54,236 bases of DNA from an uncultured Anaerostipes sp. (GTDB taxonomy: Bacteria > Bacillota > Clostridia > Lachnospirales > Lachnospiraceae), in NCBI GenBank assembly GCA_900756035.1, contig CAAEIR010000035.1:1-54236 (forward strand), given 5' to 3'. The notes under the pieces are model-generated. The model was not told the origin of the DNA and ran no database searches. It saw nothing but the letters and a program-made list of their open reading frames with translations. Positions 15,974 through 24,808 of the stretch are shown piece after piece; position 1 is the first letter of the stretch, and each line of letters opens with the position of its first letter. The translations under genes were made by a program, and so were the position numbers.

Positions 15974-17032
15974 TTATTTCTTTGCTGCATCTTTATTAGA
16001 GTAAATAGCTTTACATATTGAGATTTCTTTATGATAAATTTTATCAAATAACTCTTTCAAATGCTCTAAATCTGCCTTATGAGTAATTAAATCTGCAACC
16101 TCCAACTGTTTTTCCGCAATCTGATCTACTGTATATTTCCATTCATTCAGCGGAAGTTCATTGTAAAAGTTATTCCATACTCCTATCAGATTCAATTCTT
16201 TTCTCAGAATACTGCTATGATTATTTAACTCAATGGTCGTATCTCTATGAGGATTTCCAAGCATCACGATCGTTCCAAATGTTCTGCAGCATTCGATTGC
16301 CTGGTTGATTCCTGCTCCCGTTCCTGTTCCTTCAATGACAACATCCGCCATTTTACCATCGGTCAGATCATAAATATATTTCACGCAGTCCTGTGTCATG
16401 GAATTCAGAACTTCAAATCCTCGTTCCCGAGCAAATTTCACCTTTGGGTCTGCAATATCTACTAAAATCGGCTTTGCCCCAAATTTCTGACACCATCTTG
16501 CCATTAAGATTCCAATCGGTCCCGCGCCTAAAATAACTACCACATCTCCTCCATGAATCTGACCTTTACGAATCGCATGGAGCGCAACCGTTGCAGGTTC
16601 TGTCAGCGCCAGGTCCTCGATCTCGATCTCCTGTTGATCCGGCATTACCAAATGCCATTTTGACGGCAAAAGACAATATTGCGCAAAACCTCCATCATTT
16701 CTGGATCCTAAATATCCATAATTGCTGCATTGCGCGTATTGTCCGATTTTACAGCTTGGACATTCTCCACATGGGATTACCGGATAAACAGCCGTTTTTT
16801 TTCCAATGAGTTCCTGATCCTTTTCATTTCCTACTTCTACAATTGTCCCACAATATTCATGCCCCAAGGTAACAGGGTAAACCTTTGTTCCTAATTCATA
16901 TACTCGTGGAATGTCAGAACCACAAATACCACAGGCATCGACCCTAATCAAAATCTCATCTTCTTTTGGTACCGGCTTCTCTACTTCTTCCAGTATAAAC
17001 TCATTTACAGCATGTAAACGCATTGCCTTCAT
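15974..17032 (-). CDS. Zinc-dependent polyol(-phosphate) dehydrogenase, galactitol-1-phosphate 5-dehydrogenase-like (second of the operon)
   Basis: 352 residues of the medium-chain (MDR) zinc dehydrogenase family. The catalytic-zinc region 'CGICGSD' and 'GHEYCG' is present, with the structural-zinc loop 'PCGECPSCKIGQYAQC' and the Rossmann motif 'VVILGAGPIGIL'. The 'YGYLGSRNDGGFAQY' segment is shared with GatD-type enzymes that oxidise hexitol phosphates. It is last in the mannose-PTS operon. It is clearly related to but distinct from the copy at 17536, with the IIB gene between them. The substrate is unknown; a hexitol-phosphate is most likely from context. Confidence 0.8.
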   Translation of the reverse strand: MKAMRLHAVNEFILEEVEKPVPKEDEILIRVDACGICGSDIPRVYELGTKVYPVTLGHEYCGTIVEVGNEKDQELIGKKTAVYPVIPCGECPSCKIGQYAQCSNYGYLGSRNDGGFAQYCLLPSKWHLVMPDQQEIEIEDLALTEPATVALHAIRKGQIHGGDVVVILGAGPIGILMARWCQKFGAKPILVDIADPKVKFARERGFEVLNSMTQDCVKYIYDLTDGKMADVVIEGTGTGAGINQAIECCRTFGTIVMLGNPHRDTTIELNNHSSILRKELNLIGVWNNFYNELPLNEWKYTVDQIAEKQLEVADLITHKADLEHLKELFDKIYHKEISICKAIYSNKDAAKK

Positions 17033-17045
17033 TTTTTACATCCCC

Positions 17046-17516
17046 CTATAACACCGTTGCCACGTCAATTGCTTTGTCCTGTGGAATTACCTGTATTTTG
17101 ACTGTAATTCCCTTTTCTATAAACTCCCCAAGTGCGTCCCGCTCCGCAGAGTCTGCTGCAATGTTCTTATACAGTGTTTTTCTTTCTCCGGAAATTCCCA
17201 TTCCGCCGATATTCACTTCATCCAATGCAACTCCGCTATTTACCAATGCCTGATATGTCAGCGGCGTTTTGGCCAACATAATCGAAGGAACCTTTAAGCC
17301 CTCTTTTAAAATCTGCGCCGCATCTTTCACAGAAAAAACCTTTACCTTTACCCCGGACGGCGCTGCCATCGTCAAGACCTGGATCATAAACGTATCTTTT
17401 GCAACCTTATCATCCACAATCATAATTTCTTTTGCCGGTAACAATTTCATCCAGGCCGTCATAACCTGACCATGAATGAGACGGTCATCCACTCTTGCCA
17501 GTAATAAATTCTCCAT
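17046..17516 (-). CDS. PTS mannose/fructose/sorbose family IIB subunit
   Basis: 156 residues. The phosphorylation site is His15 in 'ARVDDRLIHGQV', the signature of mannose-class IIB proteins, which carry phosphate on His rather than Cys. It takes phosphate from IIA and passes it to the sugar entering through IIC-IID. It lies between the two zinc dehydrogenases (19 and 13 base gaps), away from the IIA and IICD genes at the operon's 5' end. Confidence 0.92.
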   Translation of the reverse strand: MENLLLARVDDRLIHGQVMTAWMKLLPAKEIMIVDDKVAKDTFMIQVLTMAAPSGVKVKVFSVKDAAQILKEGLKVPSIMLAKTPLTYQALVNSGVALDEVNIGGMGISGERKTLYKNIAADSAERDALGEFIEKGITVKIQVIPQDKAIDVATVL

Positions 17517-17535
17517 AAAATATACCTCTTTTCTA

Positions 17536-18573
17536 TTACAATTCTGGTTTTATTAGAATTTTATTAAAATATTCAGTCTTATTTTTCATGATTTTCACAG
17601 CATCCAATGTTTGCTCCAACGACAAACGGTGGGTGATTAAGGGCTCTGTTTTTATCATTCCCCGACTCAGCGCCTCAAGACTTTGATTCCATGCATGATG
17701 TGGAAAATCAGTAAATTCAAAACTCCAGCTTCCTTTGATCGTCAGTTGACCTCGTAAGATCTTCTCAAAAATATCAGGTCGGATTTCCAACGATTTTATC
17801 GGTCTTCCTACGAGCCCCATTCTTCCGCCGGTTCTCAACATACAAATTGCCTGTTCGAAAGCGGCAGAAGATCCTGATGCCTCAAAAGCTGCATCCACTT
17901 CTAATTCTTCTATCTTTGTATCATTTTTAGTGCAAATTGCATCTTTCAAACCGATTTCTCTGGCGAGCTGTACCTTTTTCTCATCAATATCCATTGCAAA
18001 TACATGTGCCGCCCCAAAAGCCTTTGCCCATTGTGCAATAAACATCCCAATGGCGCCCAGACCAAAGACAGCCACGTTGTCTCCATAACGGATGTCTGTG
18101 TTTTTCACCACATGTAAAGCTACACTCATCGGCTCTAAAAACGCAGCTGCGTCATCATCAACATTGTCGGGAATTACCACTAAGTTGTCTGCCGGAACTT
18201 TTACATATTCCGCAAATCCTCCGTCACTTCTGGACCCTAAAAAATCATAATGTTCACATTGTGCATATTGTCCCACTTGACATAATTTGCACGTTTTGCA
18301 GGGAATTAACGGAATGACTGCCACCCTTTTCCCAAGAAGACTTTCTGACAGATTCGTACCTGTCTCAACCACAACCCCACCAAATTCATGTCCCGGAATC
18401 GTGGGAAAATGATACGTTCCTGTTTCTAAAATTCTTGGTACATCGGAGCCACATACGCCGCAGGCTTTTACTTTTACAAGTACATCGTTTTCTCCCGGTG
18501 TTGGAATTTTTACGTTTTCAACCGTCAGTTCTCCCGGATTATGCAGTACCGCTGCTCTCATAACACCTTCCAT
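17536..18573 (-). CDS. Zinc-dependent polyol(-phosphate) dehydrogenase, galactitol-1-phosphate 5-dehydrogenase-like (first of the operon)
   Basis: 345-residue MDR enzyme with 'CGVCGSDVPR', 'PGHEFGG', the structural-zinc loop 'PCKTCKLCQVGQYAQC' and the NAD motif 'VAVFGLGAIGMF'. Its layout matches the copy at 15974, so the operon carries a divergent pair. The start has TAGGAGAAAAAA-ATG, and the TAG stop of the HxlB-like gene sits at this ribosome binding site. It probably oxidises a hexitol-phosphate to a keto-hexose phosphate that the epimerase and isomerase then process. Confidence 0.8.
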   Translation of the reverse strand: MEGVMRAAVLHNPGELTVENVKIPTPGENDVLVKVKACGVCGSDVPRILETGTYHFPTIPGHEFGGVVVETGTNLSESLLGKRVAVIPLIPCKTCKLCQVGQYAQCEHYDFLGSRSDGGFAEYVKVPADNLVVIPDNVDDDAAAFLEPMSVALHVVKNTDIRYGDNVAVFGLGAIGMFIAQWAKAFGAAHVFAMDIDEKKVQLAREIGLKDAICTKNDTKIEELEVDAAFEASGSSAAFEQAICMLRTGGRMGLVGRPIKSLEIRPDIFEKILRGQLTIKGSWSFEFTDFPHHAWNQSLEALSRGMIKTEPLITHRLSLEQTLDAVKIMKNKTEYFNKILIKPEL

Positions 18574-18582
18574 TTTTTTCTC

Positions 18583-19143
18583 CTATTCTAAATTAGCATG
18601 TTTTCTCCATAAAGATTGAAGATCTTTCATATCTCTCTGATTCATAATCATCAATGACATGGCATCTTCCAGTAAGAGCAGACTTTGTTCAAACAAACTG
18701 CTCATAATCTGGCAGGATTCAATCTCATCTTCTCTCTGAAGCTTTGTTCCGCAAGGAATTCTTACAAAAATATCTTCGTACTCTGCCATAGAGCTTTCCT
18801 CATTTGACCCAATATGTGCAATCGTTGCACCGAATCCTTTTGCTTTTTTCATGATCTCCAACGGAAAAATACTTTCTCCGGAGCCGGAGCCTGCGATCAG
18901 CAAATCATTTTCTGTAATCGCAGGTTCATCTACAGCTCCTACATAGGTGGCATGAATCCCAATATGATTTAAACGCTTCACAAATGCCTGCAGCATCATA
19001 AGAACCCGTCCGACCCCTACGACAAAAACTCGCTCTGCATGGCATATTGCATCTACCAGCTGCTGTACCTGTTCATCCGCCACAGCGCCCAGACTTTGAT
19101 CCAGTTCATCCAAAATTATTTCTTTATAACTTTGATAACGCAT
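18583..19143 (-). CDS. SIS-domain sugar-phosphate isomerase, 6-phospho-3-hexuloisomerase (HxlB)-like
   Basis: 186 residues from the ATG at 19143 (GGAGGGATGATCAG-ATG), the exact size of HxlB. It shares with HxlB the 'VFVVGVGR' and 'IAGSGSGES' SIS phosphosugar loops, 'SSLFEQSLLLLEDA' and the C-terminal 'HANLE'. HxlB converts 3-hexulose-6-phosphate to fructose-6-phosphate, usually with the aldolase HxlA in formaldehyde fixation. Here no HxlA is present; the partner is an allulose-6-phosphate epimerase. That suggests a role for a 3-keto-hexose phosphate made by one of the dehydrogenases. The family call is strong, the exact substrate is inference. Confidence 0.78.
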   Translation of the reverse strand: MRYQSYKEIILDELDQSLGAVADEQVQQLVDAICHAERVFVVGVGRVLMMLQAFVKRLNHIGIHATYVGAVDEPAITENDLLIAGSGSGESIFPLEIMKKAKGFGATIAHIGSNEESSMAEYEDIFVRIPCGTKLQREDEIESCQIMSSLFEQSLLLLEDAMSLMIMNQRDMKDLQSLWRKHANLE

Positions 19144-19147
19144 CTGA

Positions 19148-19825
19148 TCATCCCTCCATTGCACTATTATAATGATCCCGCATTTTTTCACATGCTTTCT
19201 TTAAATCCGGATCCAGACCAAATAAACCTGAACTTCCAAGAATATAGATATCCGCTCCGGCATCTGCCAAGATTTTAAATGTCTCTTTCTTACAGGAACC
19301 ATCAATCTGTATCTTATAATGATACCCCTTCTCTTCCCGGAGTCGTTTTGCTTCCTCAATTTTCTGAATCATTTCTTCAATAAACGGCTGTCCCGCAAAT
19401 CCCACATCAACCGTCATAATGGTTAATAAATCAATTCGATTTAAATAATATTTTATTTCATCCAACGATGTGGCCGGATTTAATACAACTCCACATTTAC
19501 ATCCCAGATCCTCAATCTGATTGTACAGGCGAAATGCCTGTCCATTGATTGTTTCCGCATGTAATGAAATCGTGTCAGCTCCTGCCTTTGCTACATTTTC
19601 AATCCAATCCTCCGGATTGGTTGTCATCAAATGGACATCCATTGGAATTTTTGATACCTTATGAAATGCCTTTACCAGATCCGGTGACAGGGTAATATTT
19701 TTGCAATAGTGTCCATCCATGATATCCACATGCAGCATATCGACGTTATGATTTAAAATCTTAAGTTGATCTTCAACATGAAGAAAGTCCATACACATTA
19801 AAGATACTGAAAATTCTCTTTCCAT
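19148..19825 (-). CDS. alsE: D-allulose-6-phosphate 3-epimerase
   Basis: 225-residue TIM barrel of the ribulose-phosphate epimerase family that matches E. coli AlsE closely: 'SLMCMDFL', 'HVDIMDGH', 'LTLSPDLV', 'ISLHAETINGQAFRL', 'TIMTVDVGFAGQPFI', 'QIDGSC' and 'GADIYILGSSGLF'. The His and Asp metal ligands and the paired Asp acid/base residues are in place. AlsE turns D-allulose-6-phosphate (psicose-6-P) into fructose-6-phosphate. Its stop lies 4 bases before the HxlB-like start. It is the most informative gene for the operon: the pathway must pass through allulose-6-phosphate or a close relative. Confidence 0.85.
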   Translation of the reverse strand: MEREFSVSLMCMDFLHVEDQLKILNHNVDMLHVDIMDGHYCKNITLSPDLVKAFHKVSKIPMDVHLMTTNPEDWIENVAKAGADTISLHAETINGQAFRLYNQIEDLGCKCGVVLNPATSLDEIKYYLNRIDLLTIMTVDVGFAGQPFIEEMIQKIEEAKRLREEKGYHYKIQIDGSCKKETFKILADAGADIYILGSSGLFGLDPDLKKACEKMRDHYNSAMEG

Positions 19826-19838
19826 TCTTTTTCCTTCC

Positions 19839-20228
19839 TTATCTTTTTAAGGTTGTAATTCCGTCATGGGCAGATTTTTCTGCAATTTCCATCATTTGTT
19901 CTAAGGTAGTTTCTTCCTCTCTTTGTAAAACAACAGAAATTAACGTCGCCATATTCATTCCGGTTACAATCCCCACAGGATAATCTTTACTAAGAGCTCC
20001 GATGGTATTAAACGGTGTCCCACCTAATAAATCCACTAATACCAGAACCCCCATCCCTGTATCCAGCCTCTCCAGACTTTCCTTTAATTGATTTTGAAAA
20101 GTTTGCGGACTTTGACCCGGTTTCAGCGAAACAGTTTCTAACTGTTCCGCCTTACCGGCCACCATGGATACACTGTCTACAATTCCGTCACAAAGTGTTC
20201 CGTGACTAATCACTGCTACTCCAATCAT
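19839..20228 (-). CDS. PTS mannose/fructose/sorbose family IIA subunit
   Basis: 129 residues with the phosphorylation site His9 in 'AVISHGTLCDG' and 'VLVDLLGGTPFN', both typical of mannose-class IIA. It takes phosphate from HPr. It resembles the first domain of DhaM, but its place next to IIC-IID and the presence of IIB make it the PTS IIA of this operon. The ribosome binding site is TTTGGAGGAATCAAG-ATG. Confidence 0.9.
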   Translation of the reverse strand: MIGVAVISHGTLCDGIVDSVSMVAGKAEQLETVSLKPGQSPQTFQNQLKESLERLDTGMGVLVLVDLLGGTPFNTIGALSKDYPVGIVTGMNMATLISVVLQREEETTLEQMMEIAEKSAHDGITTLKR

Positions 20229-20246
20229 CTTGATTCCTCCAAATAA

Positions 20247-21854
20247 TTATGATGCCACTGCCAGAGCTCCGATTAAGGAAGTAATCACGCCAACAACAAA
20301 TATAATTACAATAATATGCGTTGCTTTCACTTTCTTATTTAATAACTTCCAGACTAATAACGTTGCCACTAACGGAAGCATTCCAGGAAGTAAGGAATTT
20401 AAAATATTTTGCAGATTAATTGCAACTTCTCCCACTTTAAATGCAATTGGAGTCTTAATGTTTACACGTGTTGCAGCCATATTTCCAACAACCATTAAAC
20501 CGACAATACTAAACGCCTCTGTAATCTTGTTTAATGTTCCTGCACTCAGTATTTTTACAATGGCATTTTTTCCTTGCTTATATCCCATCATATACATTGC
20601 GTATCCCATTCCAAGCATTAATACTTTATACGCAACCTCAAATAAAATCGGACCTGCAATATTTCCTGCCAACGCCAGACTACAAGCTATACCGGCTAAG
20701 ATCGGATAGAAAATTCCCTGAGAAACCGTATCTCCAATTCCTGCCATCGGACCCATAAGTCCGGTTCTTACTGCATTGATATCTTCTGCATCAATATCTG
20801 CTCCATTTGCACATTCTTCCTCCATGGAAGCCGCAACTCCATGAATCACAGTTCCGATCCATGATGGTTCCGTATTGAAAAATACCATATACTTCTTTAA
20901 AGCTTTTGCCTGTTCCTCTTTTGTATCGTACAATTTTCTGACAATCGGAATCATTGCATTTGTTGTTCCCAATGCCTGAAGACGTTCATAGTTATAACAG
21001 GTTTCACTGGAATACCCCAATAAAAAGTGCTTCACTAATTCTTTTTTCGTCAGTTGCCTTTCGCCTCTTGGTTTTTCCGCCTGAACATCTTCTGCAACAA
21101 TTTCTTCTGCCTCCTGTGAATCCTCTTTTGCATTTGTATAGATATACATTAAGATTGCTATCAAGGCTGAGAACACTGTAATTGCCATCGTATCAATTTT
21201 TGCATAAATTGTTAAAAAGTATCCGATAAAGAAAAATGCCATAATTTTCTTTTTCCCCAGGAAGCTTAACAACATTGCAATTCCCAGTGCAGGCATTAAA
21301 GCACCAACAACATTTAATGCGTCAATCATCGGCTGCGGAATCGCTTCCAGCGCCTTTGTTGCAAAATCTCCTCCGAAATAAACTAATACAAATGCCGGAA
21401 TACCGTAAAGTACGGCAGAGGTAAGACCGGATGGTACATAGTTCATAAGACGAACTCCTCTGATATTTCCTTCTTCCAGATATTTATCCGCCTTATGTAC
21501 CCAAAAACTATTGATGGTCATATAAGCCTGATTGATTAAAATTCCCAACAGACTAAATGGAACGGCGAATGTTGGCGCAAGATTCGGGGATGCTCCGGAA
21601 ATAATGGTTAATGCTGTACCAAAGATTCCCGCTACCATCAGATTTCCCGGCATGGTTCCGCCTGCAGTAATCCATCCAAGATACGTCAGCTGAATATAGG
21701 CTGCCGCCTGCATTCCTGTGATTGGTTCTCCCATAACAACTGCTACCAGAAAGCCGGACCAGATTGGGTATAACCAGGTTCGGGTAATTGCATGACTAAA
21801 CCACCATTGGCTGCCAATTGCGATCAGTGCTACTAAAATTGCTGAAATTAACAT
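20247..21854 (-). CDS. PTS mannose family IIC-IID fusion permease
   Basis: 535 residues combining two proteins that are normally separate. Residues about 1-240 are IIC-like ('MLISAILVALIAIGSQ', 'VAVVMGEPITGMQAAAYIQLTYLG', several membrane helices). A charged cytosolic linker rich in Glu follows (about 243-268). Residues about 268-535 are IID-like ('LTKKELVKHFLLGYSSETCYNYERLQALG', 'EPSWIGTVIHGVAASMEEECANG', 'VRTGLMGPMAGIGDTVSQG'). No stop or internal ribosome binding site separates them. It is first in the operon, with AAAAGGAGGAATTAT-ATG. It forms the membrane channel for the sugar or polyol. Confidence 0.9.
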   Translation of the reverse strand: MLISAILVALIAIGSQWWFSHAITRTWLYPIWSGFLVAVVMGEPITGMQAAAYIQLTYLGWITAGGTMPGNLMVAGIFGTALTIISGASPNLAPTFAVPFSLLGILINQAYMTINSFWVHKADKYLEEGNIRGVRLMNYVPSGLTSAVLYGIPAFVLVYFGGDFATKALEAIPQPMIDALNVVGALMPALGIAMLLSFLGKKKIMAFFFIGYFLTIYAKIDTMAITVFSALIAILMYIYTNAKEDSQEAEEIVAEDVQAEKPRGERQLTKKELVKHFLLGYSSETCYNYERLQALGTTNAMIPIVRKLYDTKEEQAKALKKYMVFFNTEPSWIGTVIHGVAASMEEECANGADIDAEDINAVRTGLMGPMAGIGDTVSQGIFYPILAGIACSLALAGNIAGPILFEVAYKVLMLGMGYAMYMMGYKQGKNAIVKILSAGTLNKITEAFSIVGLMVVGNMAATRVNIKTPIAFKVGEVAINLQNILNSLLPGMLPLVATLLVWKLLNKKVKATHIIVIIFVVGVITSLIGALAVAS

Positions 21855-22030
21855 ATAATTCCTCCTTTTCGTTTCAACATTTTTAAGTTACTTCCATTGT
21901 AATCAATCGAATTTTCAGCTGCCATACCAGTTATTTTCCATATATGTGGCAAATATTCAGATCAACAATTTTTATATTTTATGGGATATTATAAAAGAAG
22001 ATTTCATCTTATTTACAGGAGGTTTTTACT

Positions 22031-23023
22031 ATGAAAGCAGTTGTTTATTTCGGAAACCATCAAGTCGATGTCACAGATTTTCCAGAGCCGCCATTGGAAG
22101 AGCATAGTGTTAAAATCCGCGTGAAATATTGTGGTATTTGCGGAACTGATTTGCACAAATATGAAGGAAACGGAGGCTCTCGCCCTGTAATCCCACCAGT
22201 TGTACTTGGACATGAAATTTCCGGAATTGTTGAAGAGGTTGGAAAGAAGGTAACGAAATTTCAAAGAGGGGACCGTGTAACTGCCGATCCGAATTGGTAT
22301 TGTAAACGCTGCGATTTTTGTCAAAAAGGGACCCCAAATCTATGCAGTCACAGTCAGGGAGTCGTGAAAGGATTTGCTGAATTTATTTGCCCTCCTGAAG
22401 AAAATGTATACTCTATTCCAGATACATTATCATTAAGAGATGCTGCTCTTTCAGAACCTGTTTCCTGCTGTCTTCATGGGCTTGATTTGCTGGATGCACA
22501 TATCGGAGAAACTGCAGCAGTCATCGGTCTTGGCTCCATCGGAAGTATCATGACCGTCTTGCTTTCCAGACTTACATCTTCTAAAGTCCTTGTTTTTGAC
22601 TCTGATCCTTCCAAAGAAGCTTTGGCCAGACAATTGGGCGCCGATTCCTTCATCCCTGTACTGCCAAATTTAAGCACTCAATCTCTCCCTCACATTGACA
22701 GGGTCATCGAATGTGTTGGTCTTGAAAGTTCCGCCGAAATGGCATTTCATATTGCCGGAAAAGGCGCCACGATTGTACTGTTCGGCGTTGGTGCAAAAAA
22801 CAGTTATGCTAAATTGCCTTTATACCAGACTTTTCAAAAAGAACTTACCATTAAAGCATCCTATCTTAACTTCGGAACCATGCAGCGCGCCATTGCCCTT
22901 CTGGATTCCGGTCTACTTCCTGCTGATCTTTTGATTGGCGCCGAGCTTCCTCTGTCCCAGATACCTGAAGAGTTGGCATCTCGAAAAAACTTGAAAAAAG
23001 GAAAAGTGATTGCACGTTTATAA
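22031..23023 (+). CDS. Zinc-dependent alcohol/polyol dehydrogenase (butanediol/sorbitol dehydrogenase-like), divergent
   Basis: 330-residue MDR enzyme, a third zinc dehydrogenase of the region but of a different subgroup from the two at 15974 and 17536. It has 'YCGICGTDLHKYEG', 'LGHEISGIVEEVG', the structural-zinc loop 'CKRCDFCQKGTPNLC' and the NAD motif 'AAVIGLGSIGS'. The subgroup includes 2,3-butanediol and threonine/sorbitol dehydrogenases. AGGAGG precedes the ATG. It is transcribed away from the IIC-IID operon across a 176-base spacer, so common control is likely. It ends in a convergent terminator with the Ula-type IIC gene. Confidence 0.8.
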   Translation: MKAVVYFGNHQVDVTDFPEPPLEEHSVKIRVKYCGICGTDLHKYEGNGGSRPVIPPVVLGHEISGIVEEVGKKVTKFQRGDRVTADPNWYCKRCDFCQKGTPNLCSHSQGVVKGFAEFICPPEENVYSIPDTLSLRDAALSEPVSCCLHGLDLLDAHIGETAAVIGLGSIGSIMTVLLSRLTSSKVLVFDSDPSKEALARQLGADSFIPVLPNLSTQSLPHIDRVIECVGLESSAEMAFHIAGKGATIVLFGVGAKNSYAKLPLYQTFQKELTIKASYLNFGTMQRAIALLDSGLLPADLLIGAELPLSQIPEELASRKNLKKGKVIARL

Positions 23024-23038
23024 ATCATATCAGAACAT

Positions 23039-23073
23039 GAAAGGAGGATGCTGCAGTGCAACATCCTCCTTTC
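23039..23073. terminator. Convergent terminator hairpin
   Basis: 12-bp perfect stem GAAAGGAGGATG / CATCCTCCTTTC with an 11-base loop, between the divergent dehydrogenase and the Ula-type IIC gene. U tracts are weak on both strands. Confidence 0.6.
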
Positions 23074-23076
23074 CTC

Positions 23077-24495
23077 CTACTTTTCCTTTTCGGAGTCCGA
23101 TATAATTTTGGATTCCTTTAAAACTTCATCTGTATCAAAGTCATACCATCGATCATTCTTCTCCATATCATCGACCATTTCCGGAAGCAAAATCATAATA
23201 ATCACAATGCCCATTAAAATAATTAACGTTTCCACACTTCCCAGCCGATTTAACCAATCTCCAATTAATCCCGCGATAAGTCCCATATCCGGTTCAGAAA
23301 ATGTCACAGAATAGTCTGAAAAATCCCCTAAATAATTTAAAAAAATAACAGGAAGAAAAGACATCAAAATCCCATTGGAAAAGCTCCCCAAAACCGCTCC
23401 TCTTCTTCCTCCTGTTGAATTTCCATACACTGCTGCCGTAGCTCCGCAAAAGAAATGCGGAATCACTCCCGGAATAATTACCGGCAAATCACATGCCAGC
23501 ATAATGCCCATGGACAATACGCCTGCCATAAAGGAAGTAATGAAGCCCAAAATCAGAGCATTGGGAGCATAGGTAAACAAAATCGGACAATCCACAGCTG
23601 CCTTGGCATTGGGAATCCAGTTGTCTGCGATTCCTTTCACTGCCGGTACGATTTCATTGATAAACCAGCGAATTCCGGTGATCACCACAGTAAACCCTAC
23701 GGTAAATGTCAATGCTTCCATACCGGCAAACACAAGGAAATGTTTTCCCGCCGACAAATTTTGTTCTATATAATTTTTCCCGCAAACTATGGCTACTAAA
23801 ACATAGATCAAAAGCATTGTAATAAATACTGTAATGGACGAATCACGCAAAAAGCTCAATTTTTTGGAAATTGTCATCTCTTCCGTAGATTTTGAATTTC
23901 CTCCATATATTTTCCCCAACCATGCAGCGATCAAATATGTTAAGCTTCCAAAATGACCAATGGCAATGGAATCATTTTTGCAGATTTTTCTTGTATACGG
24001 CTGCAATACTGCCGGCGAAAGTACCATAGAAATTCCCAGCGTTAAAGACCCTATGACTAAAAAAACTCCATCGGAAACTTTTGCCCCTTTTAACACTACC
24101 GTGATCAGGGCTGCCATATATAAAATTTCCTGACCCGTAACAAAAACATAGCGAAATTTTGTAATTCTTGCCAGTATTAGATTCACAAACGTCCCTATAA
24201 ACATAATAATCGCGATCTGCATTCCGTATTGATCAATGGCAATCCCTGTCACTCCCTCTACACTTAAAATTGTCCCGGATACATGAAACCCGTATTGAAA
24301 CATTTTCCCAAATCCATCCACACAATCTGCAATAATATTTCCGCCTATGCTGATAATCATAAACCCGATCATAGACTTTACAGTTCCTTTGATTATGCTG
24401 TCAAAATCCTTTTTTTGGAGAAGCAGTCCTGCAAAAACAATCATTCCGACAATCACCGCCGGTTCCAGCATGAAATCCTTTAGCATCTTTAACAT
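23077..24495 (-). CDS. PTS ascorbate-type IIC permease (UlaA family)
   Basis: 472 residues from the ATG at 24495 (GGTGGTGATAAT-ATG); the upstream ATG at 24513 lies too close to that site. It is a multi-helix membrane protein with the UlaA-like block 'IPHFFCGATAAVYGNSTGGRRGAVLGSF' and 'ILMSFLPVIFL'. This family carries L-ascorbate in enterobacteria but many paralogues move other sugars or polyols. No ascorbate-6-P lactonase or decarboxylase genes are here, so the substrate is probably not ascorbate. Last gene of the regulator-IIA-IIB-IIC operon. Confidence 0.85.
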   Translation of the reverse strand: MLKMLKDFMLEPAVIVGMIVFAGLLLQKKDFDSIIKGTVKSMIGFMIISIGGNIIADCVDGFGKMFQYGFHVSGTILSVEGVTGIAIDQYGMQIAIIMFIGTFVNLILARITKFRYVFVTGQEILYMAALITVVLKGAKVSDGVFLVIGSLTLGISMVLSPAVLQPYTRKICKNDSIAIGHFGSLTYLIAAWLGKIYGGNSKSTEEMTISKKLSFLRDSSITVFITMLLIYVLVAIVCGKNYIEQNLSAGKHFLVFAGMEALTFTVGFTVVITGIRWFINEIVPAVKGIADNWIPNAKAAVDCPILFTYAPNALILGFITSFMAGVLSMGIMLACDLPVIIPGVIPHFFCGATAAVYGNSTGGRRGAVLGSFSNGILMSFLPVIFLNYLGDFSDYSVTFSEPDMGLIAGLIGDWLNRLGSVETLIILMGIVIIMILLPEMVDDMEKNDRWYDFDTDEVLKESKIISDSEKEK

Positions 24496-24523
24496 ATTAT
24501 CACCACCGCACACTTTCCGTATC

Positions 24524-24808
24524 TTATATGTGATTTATAAGCTCCTCAACCAGCTTTTCCTCCAGTTCTTTCAAATCAATAAGTGAATCTAAAATCACAA
24601 GGTTTTTTACTGGCGGGATACTGTCCTTCAAATCTTTTGGAATCACAAAGTAGTCCGCATCCATTTCATTCATCTCATAAACTGCGCAGTGACATGTTTC
24701 AAATTCATCCTCCCATCCAAGCTTAAATAATATCTCTTGAATGTTCATCTCCACTAAAAAGCTGGATCCCAAACCAGTACTACATACTGTCATAATCTTT
24801 TTCTTCAT
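24524..24808 (-). CDS. PTS IIB subunit, ascorbate/galactitol type
   Basis: 94 residues with the phosphorylation Cys9 in the P-loop 'VCSTGLGSSFLVEM', typical of lactose/cellobiose-fold IIB proteins of Ula and Gat systems. It overlaps the end of the IIA gene by 29 bases, which suggests coupled translation, and is followed 28 bases later by the UlaA-like IIC. Confidence 0.9.
   Translation of the reverse strand: MKKKIMTVCSTGLGSSFLVEMNIQEILFKLGWEDEFETCHCAVYEMNEMDADYFVIPKDLKDSIPPVKNLVILDSLIDLKELEEKLVEELINHI

Noticed and set aside
19839..20228. IIA as a DhaM phosphotransfer subunit for the Dha kinase.
   Set aside because: It is a single IIA domain inside the mannose-type operon with its own IIB and IIC-IID, 8 kb from dhaL, so PTS IIA is the simpler reading.
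21855..22030. Sigma-54 promoter for the mannose-type PTS operon, as for lev or man operons with LevR.
   Set aside because: No TGGCAC-N5-TTGCA element with proper spacing was found on either strand. No LevR-type regulator is nearby. The spacer holds a loose TGCCATA/TATG-TGGCA dyad that is too weak to call.
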